NCBI GenBank assembly: GCA_016748015.1
Contig: JAAOMT010000183.1
Location: forward strand, 694,307 to 758,306
Reading direction: 5' to 3'
Source: Geosiphon pyriformis
Taxonomy: Eukaryota > Glomeromycota > Glomeromycetes > Archaeosporales > Geosiphonaceae
DNA length: 64,000 nt
In this document: piece by piece, positions 34,589 to 45,290 of the stretch
Layout of the letters: the number at the start of each line of letters is the position of its first letter
Numbering within the stretch: the stretch's first letter is position 1
Notes under the pieces: generated by a model
Told to the model about the DNA's origin: nothing
The model's database searches: none
Seen by the model: only the letters and a program-made list of their open reading frames with translations
Made by a program: the position numbers and the translations under genes

Positions 34589-36339
34589 ATGGCTAGCTCA
34601 GAAGTTTATGATGTAGAAGAAATTCTAGGAAGAAGATTTAAAAATGGCCGTGAAGAATATCAAATTAAGTGGATAGGTAAAGCGTAAAATCTACATAAAA
34701 CTTCTTACCACTCTGTGATAAATGGTTTAGATTTTTTTTAGGTTATGAAGAAACAACTTGGGAGCCCCGATCGAACCTAAATTGCCCAGAAAAACTTCGA
34801 GCCTTTTTAGATCAGTTAAATCCCCGAGCAAGTGAAACTCGCAAAAAACTCGAAGCAATTGGTGACGGTGAAGTTGAGTCAGATTCTATTATATCGTCTG
34901 AAACTCAAAGCTCTTCGCCATCGGATGATGAAATTGAATATTTATCGAAACCACAACCTTCTGATAATGCTCGAAATGAGTTTCTACATAAACTTAAGAA
35001 AAGAGTGAAACCACTGGATCATAAGAAGCCCTTAGAATCATCACAACACATTTCCCGAAATCCCCTTTCCAGCTCTAGTAATTTAAAAAAAATACCCCAA
35101 AAATTAGGGGGAAAAATCCAAAAAAAAGTTAAACAACAAAAAAATCCTCGAAAAACTAATTTAAGAAAAGAAAAGGGAAAAGGCAGTAGTGATGATGTTG
35201 AAAAAAGCCCAGATGAAGCAAGAGGATCTATAACCAATCAATACTACAAGGAAAATCCGGATAAAAAGATACAAAATGGAAATAAATCCAACATTCAATC
35301 AACCAAGATGAATAAATTCTACTTAGAACCTGATGCTAAGGTTTATTCCAATGTTAGAAATCCGCTTCAAGTGAATGAACCACAGCCAGGCCCTTCAAAA
35401 CCATCTGAGATTTCACAAAAAAACAGCAAAGCGAATTTACAATTCAATCAATCAAAAAGAGCCCAAAAAACTTCAAATTTTAACTCGGACAATAAAGATA
35501 ATGGAGGCGCGTCAGATGAGGATTTTATACCTCATGAGAAATCAATTAAAATACGGGAAGGTGATATGCAGAAAACAAAGCCGGCTAACCAAGAATGGAA
35601 TCCCTCGAGCAACGAAGAAACGTTAAAAAAGAAAATTTGGGGGATGCAAGTGGCAAAAAAGACTACCAGAAACGAAACAATTTTCCCCATGGAATGGGAG
35701 CGCAGTCTTCCCGAGACAACCCTGTATAGAAAATGGGAGGGTAATTTATACAAAGGAAAGAAGCAAAATTTTGTTTCTCGAGTTGAAATCCATCCTCTAA
35801 CTGAAAAATCGGATGAAGGACTTTAGTAAGTAGAGGTTAAAATTTTAAAAAACCCTTTCATTGCTTCAAATTTTTGGAAGTTGAGTCTGATTTTTTATTT
35901 GGCTAAAAGTTCTTCTATTCAGCATGAGAGGAGTTTAATAATCGCTTCCATTATACCTGAGAATTATATTATAAGCCTTAGAAAATCCATATTTATACCT
36001 AAAAACTTACATAAAATGAAATACGTTGGACGGGGGGATAAATTCGAAAAAGAAATTTCGAGACTGAAGTGGAATGGAATGGTATACATTGCGAAAAGTG
36101 TTTATTTATTTTTTTAGATTGTATTAACGAACCTAAATTGCATTTAGATAGCCATGGTTTGGATACCTATTGCAGAACCTCGGGATCTCTTGATAATATG
36201 CCCAATTACTCCGGAAATATGCCAAGATTTTGATATTAAATTTGAGCCAAGCGAATCCTGCATTTTATTCCGCTTACCACTTAGTATGGTACCCCCACGA
36301 CCATTAAAGCAATCACGAGTGGTCCACTGGAATATCTGA
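34589..36339 (+). CDS. chromodomain protein, four-exon gene model, possible C-terminal SPOC-like region
   Basis: Model: exons 34589-34676, 34742-35825, 35910-36081 and 36148-36339; introns of 65, 84 and 66 bases with GT...AG ends. The frames join exactly to give 511 codons plus stop. Intron 1 interrupts the chromodomain (VYDVEEILGRRF, EYQIKWIG|YEETTWEP, LNCPEKLRAFLDQL), a reader of methylated histone H3. A long basic, disordered Lys/Ser/Asn region follows. From about residue 330 there is a globular part (WGMQVAK, LYRKWEGNLYKGKKQNFVSRVEI, IIPENYIISL, MVWIPIAEPRDLLIICP) whose layout recalls a SPOC domain, as in the RITS subunit Chp1. I see no chromoshadow domain, so simple HP1 is less likely. 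If intron 2 is not removed, the protein ends at TAG 35824-35826 after 390 residues. No in-frame decay is seen, unlike the surrounding elements. Confidence 0.72.
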
Positions 36340-38360
36340 CAAAAATTCAGACAGTACAATATCTAGATACATCCAAATATTAGAACAAAAAGACATTTAA
36401 CAATAATCCGGGTCTTTTACTTTACATAAAAATATTCAAACAAACGTAATTTTACTAATTAAGTGTTCAGAGCTAAGAAAAGGCAAATTCCAAATTTAAA
36501 TATAATGATTAATAAAAAAGAGCACTCATTTTCCAGTTGACTTTCTCTAATTCAATCTTTTAATATTGTGAAACGATACAGTCCCTAAGGCGATTATGCT
36601 TAGTCTAGTTGCATATACAAAAGAGGGACTTATATAAAGTGGATACGCTGGATGAATTGCTCAAGGAAAGCAAATACATGCAACAGAGTCAAGAAAATGA
36701 TCAAAGCTTTGCAAAAAGCTGATGTGGTGTATTGACTGATGTCACGTGTTTATTTTCGTTCTCATGAATTCCATTTAATAACAGCCGCCTGAAAGATTCA
36801 AATCCCATTAGTTACATTTCAATGGTTTGGGCAATAACTTGGTAGATCAAGAACCCTTTTCTTGTGGCTTAACTTTTTTTGGCATATAATTACAGATTTT
36901 AAATTATATTTATACACTAATGAAATTCGATGAGGCCTATATATATCTTTGAATGAAACTTTGTTTACAGTAACAAGCCCAAAAACACGAATCTTTAATA
37001 AATTGATTAAAAGAATTCAAGATAATTACATTTTTCACACAATTTTATTGAAAATTCTAAATTATTTTAATTATACATATATATTAAGCCCGAAAAAAAT
37101 TTGCAAGCACAAATTAACAATTTTTGTATTGAAAAATCTTTAAAAACACTTAAAAGTTAATATTTTTTACTTTAGATAAAATTTTTCTACTCTCTATTTT
37201 AAGTACAATAATTAGTAAACTGTAGATAATTGATATGTACAATATTTTTAAAAAGTAATATATTGTTTACAAATGGTTGATATTTTTTCATTTAATTAAT
37301 AGTTAGTTGAATTTTTTTTAATTTTTTTTGGTGACATAATTTTAAATCTTCATGTCTTTTTTTATTATTTTTAACAGTTTTTAAATCTGGGATGGCTAGT
37401 TACATGTAGAAAACGCGTGAGTCACGGCTATTTTAAGATCTTTGAATTTATGTCATAATTAAAGCATATAAAAAAATTATTAGTTGATTATTAATTATAA
37501 TTTTATTTTGCATTATTATTAATTATTTGTTTTAGAAAATTTTTATTAATTGTTTAATTTATGTTAATTATTATTATTAATAATAAAGCTTTGGGGTTTT
37601 TTGTTTTTAGATTTTATGTTTACAATTAAAACAAAAAAACTAATTATTAATTTTTTAATATAATTAAAAACTAAATAAAAAACTTTTTTACATTTTTATA
37701 ATTATAATCAAAACAAAAAAAAATAAATCTTATTTTTTTATAGTTTTAATAATAAAAACAACTATATAGTGTTTTATTACAAATATAAAATACTTTCTTT
37801 GGCTTTAAATAAAAGTTTTTTTATTTAAAAAAATTTTAAACTATTATATTAAAAGCAACTTTAATATAGTTGTTATTATTATAAAAAGCTTTAAAATTTT
37901 TAATTACAAACTAATAACTAATTGTTATTTCTTATTATTAATTTTTTTTATTTAAATAATTAAAAAATCCAAAAATTATTAATTAAAAAATAACAATTTA
38001 TAAATAATTTAAATAGAAAAAAATTTAGATAATAGAAATTACCAAATTGCAATAATAATAATATTATTATTATTATTAAAAAGTAAAATTTAATTACTAA
38101 TTAATATAATAATTAAATATCTTAAATTATATATAAATTACATATTTTTTATATATAATCAATTATTTAGGCCAATTAAACCAATATTATATGTTTATAT
38201 TAATAATAATATAATTATTTAAATTAATAAAAAATAAATAAACTTATATGTTTTATAAACAATACTAAACAAATAAATAATATTATTTAAAAAAATTAAC
38301 AAAAAATTATAAACAAAAATAAATATAATTAAAAAGTTTAATAAGCAAAACCCAATTATT
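36340..38360. other. spacer, mostly AT-rich, with one richer patch
   Basis: From 36580 to 36780 the base composition is more balanced. A TTATATAAAG box at about 36630 precedes a 27-codon ORF (ATG 36652 to TGA 36733), MNCSRKANTCNRVKKMIKAL and onward; another frame there is also open. I cannot tell a small gene from a promoter or orphan exon. From 36900 to 38360 the DNA is nearly pure AT, including an AAT/ATT palindrome near 38048-38080, with nothing recognisable. Confidence 0.45.
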
Positions 38361-38364
38361 AAAT

Positions 38365-38480
38365 AGAAATTAGGAACAAACTAAGTATTTTAAGACTAAA
38401 TGTGGTTCATGTGCTTTCTACATGTAATTAGCTATTCAAGTTTAGACTATATTATGTTAATACAACAGAAAAAAACTTAC
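38365..38480 (-). repeat. LINE 3' untranslated-region fragment
   Basis: Matches the LINE 3' end pattern seen at 40741-40900 (complement of AAATG..TCATGTGCTTTCTACATG..). It directly adjoins the ORF1 remnant at 38541-40580 in the same orientation, with no ORF2 between them. Confidence 0.6.
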
Positions 38481-38540
38481 TCAAAGATAATATTTTTTAA
38501 ATAATACTAAACAAAATAATACTATTAGAAACCAATTCAA

Positions 38541-40580
38541 CCAGTTATTTAGCCATTTTTAAGAGATTAGTTTTGATATAAACAGATGCATGAGCCCAAA
38601 AAAATATTAAGTTAAAAAATATATCATTATCTACACCAATTAGGTATTCTAAATCATCAGATATATCAATATTTTTTATGCAACACTTTTTTTTTAAAAA
38701 GATTATCTCTCTTTTCAGCTTATCTATAGTTTTACTAAAGGAACTCATATGCACCAAAATCTTATTGATTCTAAAACCAAGAGCACTACTTAAAACCAAA
38801 TTTCCATTAATGAACTATTCAAAAGTTGTAACCAGAGAGCCAATAAATTTAACAATAGATTCAACCAAAACAGAAAGCTTAGTTAAATTAAATTCCAAAG
38901 AAAACAATTAGGACAGCATTAAAAAATTACCAACAACAACTAAAAAAAAGGCAAAAGATGACAAAGATAAAAATTCAAAGGAGCTCAAAGAAACAGAAAC
39001 TTTAGCATAAAACTTAGGGCCAATAAGACATAGTGTAAACATCTTGGAAAACTTAAAAGAGAGAGATAGAAAAACTTTACAGTTCACAGCCAGATAGTTT
39101 AATTCTTAATACTTAAAACAATGCTGACAACCAGGGGTTTTCTACTAAATATGGCACTTCCTCAGTGTATTAATTTTGACAACAGCAGAATTCAAATCAG
39201 CTTGGAAACTGAATGTAATCAGAGCAAATTAGAAATAATGACCAAACTTAAGAAAATAAGAAATAAAACATGTCTGACTACCAACTTGAGAAATCATATT
39301 ATTAATTTCAAAAACTGTGTAGCCAGAAAAAAAATTGACCAATTTGGCCTTAAACTTATTATAAAACAGAATAGTTTTATTTTGATTTATTAAGAAAAAG
39401 ATCCTAATACTATTTTTATTTACCAAAACTAACCAATAATTCATAATAAACATAGCAGAGTTCAACTTATTAAAATAAACAATCACATACTGCCAAATAC
39501 CAGCAGGCTTCAATACAACATAGATAACACTATTAAACACATTAAAAGCTATCTTAATATTAGCAGCAGACATATTTAAAGGCATATTATACAGCATAAC
39601 AGCAGCAGAAAAGAAACCAAACTCAGCAACCACCAAAGACTTGGCAATTTTGAGAGTAGCTAAACAAACAAAGCTTGTAAGTTCAACTAAAAATACAACT
39701 TTCAAAAACACTTGAAAAGCAAACTCCATACAGAAAAGCTTTATATTGTCTTTTAACATTGATTTTACATTCAAAAAACCATATACAAATTAAAAAACAG
39801 TTTTAACATAAGTCAATTTGATCTTAAAAATAGCACTAGGCACTAGAATAGAGGCCATTCACTCAGCAAATCTTTAATAACTAGCAATGGTTTTCCAAGC
39901 ACTATTAGCAGCAGTACCAAAAACCAGAGAAAGAGATAATTCAATTTCTATTTGGTTAGTTCAGTTTTTAAGAACAGATGACATCACAGAAGATAATTGA
40001 TTTGCTTCTAAAACTGGTAATGATCTGCTGAAAAACACTATATTTAGCAATACAGCCAGTAGTTAATCTTGGTCTATCTTAGATAATATGCCAGATAATA
40101 CTATAAAATCTCACCTAAGATCTTACTAAAAATTACAAAAAAATTTGGTGTAATAATAGCAGAAATAAGTAACTGTTCCCACTTTTCTGAACTTTTGGTC
40201 TTTTTAACTATTTTTTAGAAGAGGTAGTACTAGTAGCACTAGGTGTTAAAGCTATAAAAAAGAAGACCAGCTTGTTCACTGGTCTATTATTAAAAACTTT
40301 TGGGCTCTTAATTAAAGTGGAGACAACACTAGAACTAACCCAAGTGTGTTTCTTTGAGAAAACTTTGACTGGTAAAAAACCAGCCAAAAATGAGAAAGTT
40401 GCTTTAGTAGCTACCAAAGGCAGCTTTTTATGATTACTAAGTAAAGAAAAGGCTTCTAAAACGTTTTATCTGATTGCTTCTACAACAGAAAAAGCTCTTT
40501 TGGTTAAAATTTTATTAGGTATCTTAGAAAAAATATTAGGTACAGCTTTTTTATTTTTTGCTCTGATTGTAGTCATAAAA
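38541..40580 (-). pseudogene. LINE ORF1 remnant of a second LINE family
   Basis: On the minus strand, the start near 40580 reads MTTIRAKNKK, followed by SKIPNKILTKRAFSVVEAI and LPLVATKATFSFLAGF (open 40417-40208). The long open piece 39774-39229 has ATLKIAKSLVVAEFG, NMPLNMSAANIKIAFNVF, VLKPAGIWQYVIVYFNKL and SQVGSQTCFISY, the RRM-like region of this ORF1 type. The last piece (38799-38545) has LVHMSSFSKTIDKLKREI, a coiled-coil-like stretch. It differs from the ORF1 at 26788, so a second family is present. It is heavily decayed by stops. Confidence 0.75.
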
Positions 40581-40740
40581 AAAATTAAATATAATAAAAT
40601 TTTTAAAAACCATATTATTATTTTTTTTACATTAATTTTATGTTTAATTTTATATAATTATATATTATTGTAATAGTTAATTATTAAACTTTAAACAAAT
40701 TTAACCAACTTGAAAATTATAATTTTAATATTATTAAATA

Positions 40741-42060
40741 TTTTTTTTTTATTAATAAGTAAAGTTCAACTGCTATTTAGTACATAAAACCAAATTAAGT
40801 AGCTCAAACTAAATGCAACTCATATACTTTCTATATGTGGCTAGTTATTTAGGCCAGACAAAACAATATTATGTGTCTATATAAATCATTATTTTACTAT
40901 TTAAGTTAGAAAAAAACAGACATAATCTGTGTTTATCAAAACTAACAACAAATAATTCAACCAATCTTAAAAAATAAACCATACTAACAAGCCAGCTATT
41001 AAGTTAGCAATCAGATCAAACTTCATATTTTTATTATTTATTAAACTTGTTTTCTTTATATTTGTCTTAAACTTGAATCTAATAAGCTTAATCTTTAAAA
41101 TAACAAAATTTTACCAACTGCTTCATAAATACAATTACAATATTTAAAGCGTTTTTTCTGTTATTAAAAGCTATCATAGTTTCTAAATATCAATCCCTTA
41201 ACACAAACTTTTTACAAATTATAGCATACAAATTTACATTAACTGAATATTTAGAAAGAGTTTTAAGCATAACAGAAAAGAAAAAAATACAAACACTCAC
41301 CAAAAAAATCCAAATGCCAGAAAACTTAATCAAAATTTTTCTATAAATAACAACATTTTTAGAACAGATAAAAACATAATCTAGAAATTCTATCTTCTTA
41401 TACAACAGATACAGTACTTTAAAATATCTCTTATTCTACAGTCTTTTTTTGATTACCATAAACAAGTATCTATGTACAGCTTTTATTAAATATATATGCA
41501 AATTGACAAACTCCTTGTTTATAAACTCAGAAAGTATGTGCAAATTAGAATACCACATTTTTATAGTAGACTGCCAATTTATTATCTGAATCAATTTATT
41601 TGAAACTATATTTTGGCCAGAATTATTTTTTATTAAGCATAAAATATAGATATATATATATTGTAGATAAAGTAATAAGTATTGCCAAAAACAGTTATGT
41701 TTTTAACAACAATAAAATATTTATAAATCTTACTTAGCAAAAACAAGAAGGAGTTTTACAGTTTTATCTACTATTCAATTTATCTTGACATTGCCCAAAA
41801 TATCTGAATAGCTTTTAATCTTAATTTATTTAACTATAAAATTCTTGTCTTTTATCAAATTAGCAATATGTCTTTTTTTTATTTAGTATTAATTGTAAAA
41901 ATCTGGTTTATTAAGCTCAGTTTTAAATATACATACATTAATAGCAACTTAACTATCCAAATACAGAGTTACTATACAAGAAAACAAAATGTATTCTAAA
42001 AACAAAACAACAGTCTGCAATTTGGTCATTGTAAATAATAAAAGACTATGTACTTTAATA
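40741..42060 (-). pseudogene. 5'-truncated LINE copy (ORF2 C-terminus and 3' untranslated region)
   Basis: The minus strand ends at 40741 in an A-rich tail preceded by the LINE 3' untranslated region. Upstream, the piece 41405-41190 (KKIEFLDYVFICSKNVVIYRKILIKFSGIWI) matches the CCHC-finger region of ORF2 (GEIEVLDHVFSCSSDVD). Most codons are hit by stops. The 5' limit near 42060 is approximate. Confidence 0.7.
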
Positions 42061-42066
42061 CCAATT

Positions 42067-42462
42067 CTTATATCTACTGTTACAAATAAACTTGGTAAGA
42101 TATTGTGATAATATTTGGTGCTTTAAATTTGGATTAAAAGGAGCTTAAAAATTTTTATTCTAGATATTTAAGATGAGTTATTGCTATTAGTCTTTGAAAA
42201 TTTTTTGCTAGTTTTACCCATAAAGTTTTTTGGTTATAAGACACAAAAAAGTGTTTGATTGTTTGTAATTTATGTATATAAACTATTTTTTTCAAACTAG
42301 TTGAGAGTAGTTGCTAGGGTTTAACAGTGTTTTTTTGCCTTTTTGATAAGCTAATAAGATAATATTATTATCTAATTTTAGGAGGAGCTTTTCTTTTTTA
42401 CCAGATTATTACAAAGTCTATTTTTAAACAGTCAATTTTACAATATTACCATTTTACAAGAA

Positions 42463-42493
<31 letters not shown>

Positions 42494-42685
42494 TAAAAAA
42501 AAATTAAATTAAATTAAAAAAAAATAAAAAAAATTAGTATTATTAATTGTCATGACCAAGAATAATTGGTTTAAATTATTATTGTTCAAGACATTTTATG
42601 TTAAAAGCATTTAGCCAGGAATAAAAATAAGAAAATAATTAGTTTAAATTAAACACAAAAGTTATGAATTATGTATAATATTATT
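42067..42685 (-). repeat. T1-type LTR fragment
   Basis: Aligns with 2025-2640 of the T1 LTR: TGTTACAAATAAACTTGG at the start, the TTTGGTTATAAG.CACAAA segment, a long A-rich run in place of the T1 purine tract, and the TAGTATTATTAATTGTCATG segment. The U3 half with the 10-bp repeats is missing. Confidence 0.75.
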
Positions 42686-42689
42686 GAAA

Positions 42690-43599
42690 ATTTTTAGTTT
42701 CTTTTCTTGAATGTTGTTAATATTTGTTTGTTGTAAATTTACATTTTTTAAAAGTTAATGAATCTCTAATAACTGAATTTATCTTTAAATTATCTCCTAT
42801 AATTTATATTGCTGAACTTATAAATGAAATAGCTAATTCTATACCAGTTATTTTGTATAGTTACATTGTAGTAAATATTAACTTTTTTCTAGGAATTGCT
42901 TGTCTAAAAGCTCACTAAAATATATAGTTACTTTGCTTTAAAAGTCAACTTTTCTACAAAAATTTTGTTTGTAGACTACTCTAATGTTTATAATAAAAAA
43001 AATAAAAAAAAATAAAAAAAATATAAAAGAAAATAGAATTTTATTAAAAAAATCGTTTTTCTATTTAGGCCTAGAGTTACTAACAAATTTATTGAAATTG
43101 ATAGCTAATCAATTTCAAAATATTAGTTGGATTTTAGAGAATTATCAAGTATAATAATCAAAGATTAAGTTTTCAAGTATTTATTTTTATTGATTTGTAG
43201 AGATATGTAAAAGAATAATTGCTTCTAACTACAATATCTAAAATAAAAGATGCATTTTCTTAAAGAAAAAAGCTTTTTTTTATACAACTTGTTATAGTAC
43301 TAGTTTATGAACTTGAACTTTTTTCTTTGCTATAATTTTAATAAACTAAAAATACATTTTAGCAAACTACAAGTTATTTTGATTAATTATTAACTATTTT
43401 GAAGAATTATTCATTATTTTAGCAAATTTCTACAAATTTTGGTAATAATACAAATGGGATTATTAATTAAATAGTAATTTTTGATAATTTGATTAAATAA
43501 TAAGTAATAATTTGAAACAATATTAATATATGCTAATTAATAATAGGAATTATAAGAGTAATTTTATGCTAGTTAATAGCTAAAATTCTACTGGTAACA
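42690..43599 (-). repeat. 3' LTR of T7
   Basis: On the minus strand it starts TGTTACC at 43599 after a decayed purine tract. It matches the T2 LTR at 10851. It has a perfect 11-bp inverted repeat, TTGAAATTGAT (43092-43102) and ATCAATTTCAA (43108-43118). The low-coordinate end is approximate. Confidence 0.75.
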
Positions 43600-44396
43600 T
43601 AATCTCTTTCTTAAGACTGAGTTCTATTAAAATTCAAGTATTATCTGTTATATTGAGATAGTAATCCAAAATAATTGTGGTAATTTGGTCTAAAAATTGT
43701 TGAAATTTCAGTTCTGTGAGTTTGCCAATATATTAAATCTTTGTTAATTGTAGTATTGGATTTTGTAAAACATTTTCACAAATGTTGAACAAGTTATAGA
43801 GTCTAAGTGTTGTTTTAAGTTTATAATAAATGTTTGTTAGTCCAGCTGTTGTTTTGAATTTATTGTAAATTTGTTTTTGTATTGTTTTAGGAGTAAGAGT
43901 TGTTGCTTTAAGTTCCAGTTTTCATTTATAAAATGTTTTTTCAATATAAAAATATTTATAAATAAGAGTATATTTATTGTTTTGTTTATTGAAAAATAGT
44001 AGAAGTTTTTGTAAAGTTGTAGTATTTGGTAAAATATCAATAAGAACAATTAAAAAGTTTTCTTTTAAAGCTTGCTTCAAAAGTTTTGGTAATTGACTTC
44101 CAGAATAACTTTTTGTTTTTCTTTTATAAAGGTAATACTTTTGTAAATTAAGTACTATTGGTGTTGTAGTTTTTTTTTGAATGTAATTAATTTGACTTTC
44201 ATTAATTGTTATGAATAAGCCAGAAAGTGTTTTTAATGCTAACATTAATTTTTGGAATATTTGCTGAATATTTTAAGGAATAATTATAATAAACAGTGAC
44301 TAATTATAATAAACAGTGACTAATTAGGAATAAAAATTTTGAAACAAATTTGAAAAGAATAAGGAAATTATTTTTGAATATAGGAGTTTTATATGT
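43600..44396 (-). pseudogene. ORF3 of T7
   Basis: The open piece 44245-43922 (MLALKTLSGLFITINESQ, LPKLLKQALKENFLIVLIDI, PNTTTLQKLLLFFNKQN, YTLIYKYFYIEKTFYK) aligns with T2 ORF3 (LPELLKLALREN, PNATIQQKLQLCLNKEN, YRYFYIRKTLHEQ). Stops break the C-terminal part. T8 is inserted just upstream of this ORF, between it and integrase. Confidence 0.7.
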
Positions 44397-45228
44397 TATT
44401 ACTCATAGAATATAGAAAATATAGTATTATTAGTCAGTAGATATTAGCCAATCAGATGTAGACATAGTAATTGTAGAATTCCAAAATTCTTCTCAGAGGA
44501 ATTGTAAGATTCCAGGAATTTCAGGATTCTCCGACAAGGAATCATAGGATTCCAGAATTCCAGAATTCCAAGATTCCTGTCGCAAGGAATCGAGGAATTG
44601 AGGAATCTCAAATATGTATATATAGCAGTAGCATTAAAAGCAGAAAAGACAAAATTAACACCAAGAATTCTTAGCTTAGTTACCACAATTCTCAAATAAA
44701 TAATTATTCTTTATCTTAAATCAACTATTCACTATCAACACTTTATGTTGATAGTAATTGATACTTAACTACACTGGAACAATAGCTCTTGATCACAGCT
44801 ATTGATGGAATACTAACTTGCAAAATTGCCTTGGCTTATTTCCTTATATTTCTTTATTTTCTTTATGTTTCTTGATTTTGTTATTTGTGCACTAACCAAT
44901 TGATTTAAAGTGCTGATTATTGATGTCAAGGATTATCTGGTAAAAGACCCCTGTGAGTGAGTAGAACATGTACAGAAGATACAGATTACTTACCAGAGGA
45001 TTGCCAGCCACCAAGCTGAGAAAAAAATTGACAGACTTGTGAATCTGAGAAGCTATGGATAAAAACAACTATTAAATCTCTGTTCATTATACAAAAAACT
45101 CAACCCAAAACCTTCAGATATCAAAACCTTCAGATTACCAATACCAACACCAACAGAAATTAATCACTTTTGAGCACCGAGTTATGGGTTTAGTATTCAC
45201 TCAACACCCCAAAAAAACATTTGTAACA
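44397..45228 (+). repeat. 5' LTR of T8 (832 bp)
   Basis: Starts TATTAC (from TGTTAC) and ends GTAACA. U3 contains a cluster of GGAATTCC-like words (44476-44600) including TTCCAGAATTCCAGAA at 44550-44565. Downstream are two stem-loops at 44732-44754 and 44780-44804. It is about 190 bp longer than the 3' LTR, which lacks the GAATTC cluster. Confidence 0.88.
44732..44804 (+). promoter_or_regulatory. paired stem-loops in the T8 LTR
   Basis: CTATCAAC-loop-GTTGATAG (44732-44754) and CAATAGCT-loop-AGCTATTG (44780-44804) are perfect 8-bp stems with 7- and 9-base loops, the second loop containing TGATCA. Both also occur in the 3' LTR (second at 53966-53990) and in the T4 and T9 LTRs with changes. The role is unknown; RNA structure in the LTR transcript is the simplest idea. 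Confidence 0.6.
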
Positions 45229-45230
45229 TT

Positions 45231-45249
45231 TGGTACTTCCTGTAAGGTA
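45231..45249 (+). promoter_or_regulatory. tRNA primer-binding site of T8
   Basis: TGGTACTTCCTGTAAGGTA, two bases after the LTR, equals the T6 site with three transitions and a final T-to-A. Confidence 0.65.
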
Positions 45250-45290
45250 TAATCTTACAGAGAACCAACCCCAACAAACATCATCCAAAA

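Noticed and set aside
34589-35826. HP1 orthologue with a chromoshadow domain
   Set aside because: The region after the chromodomain is a long basic disordered stretch, and the C-terminal part lacks a recognisable shadow-domain pattern.
34589-36339. Chromodomain as part of a chromovirus integrase
   Set aside because: It is at the N-terminus of an intron-bearing gene with its own promoter boxes and no integrase next to it. None of the integrases here ends in a chromodomain.
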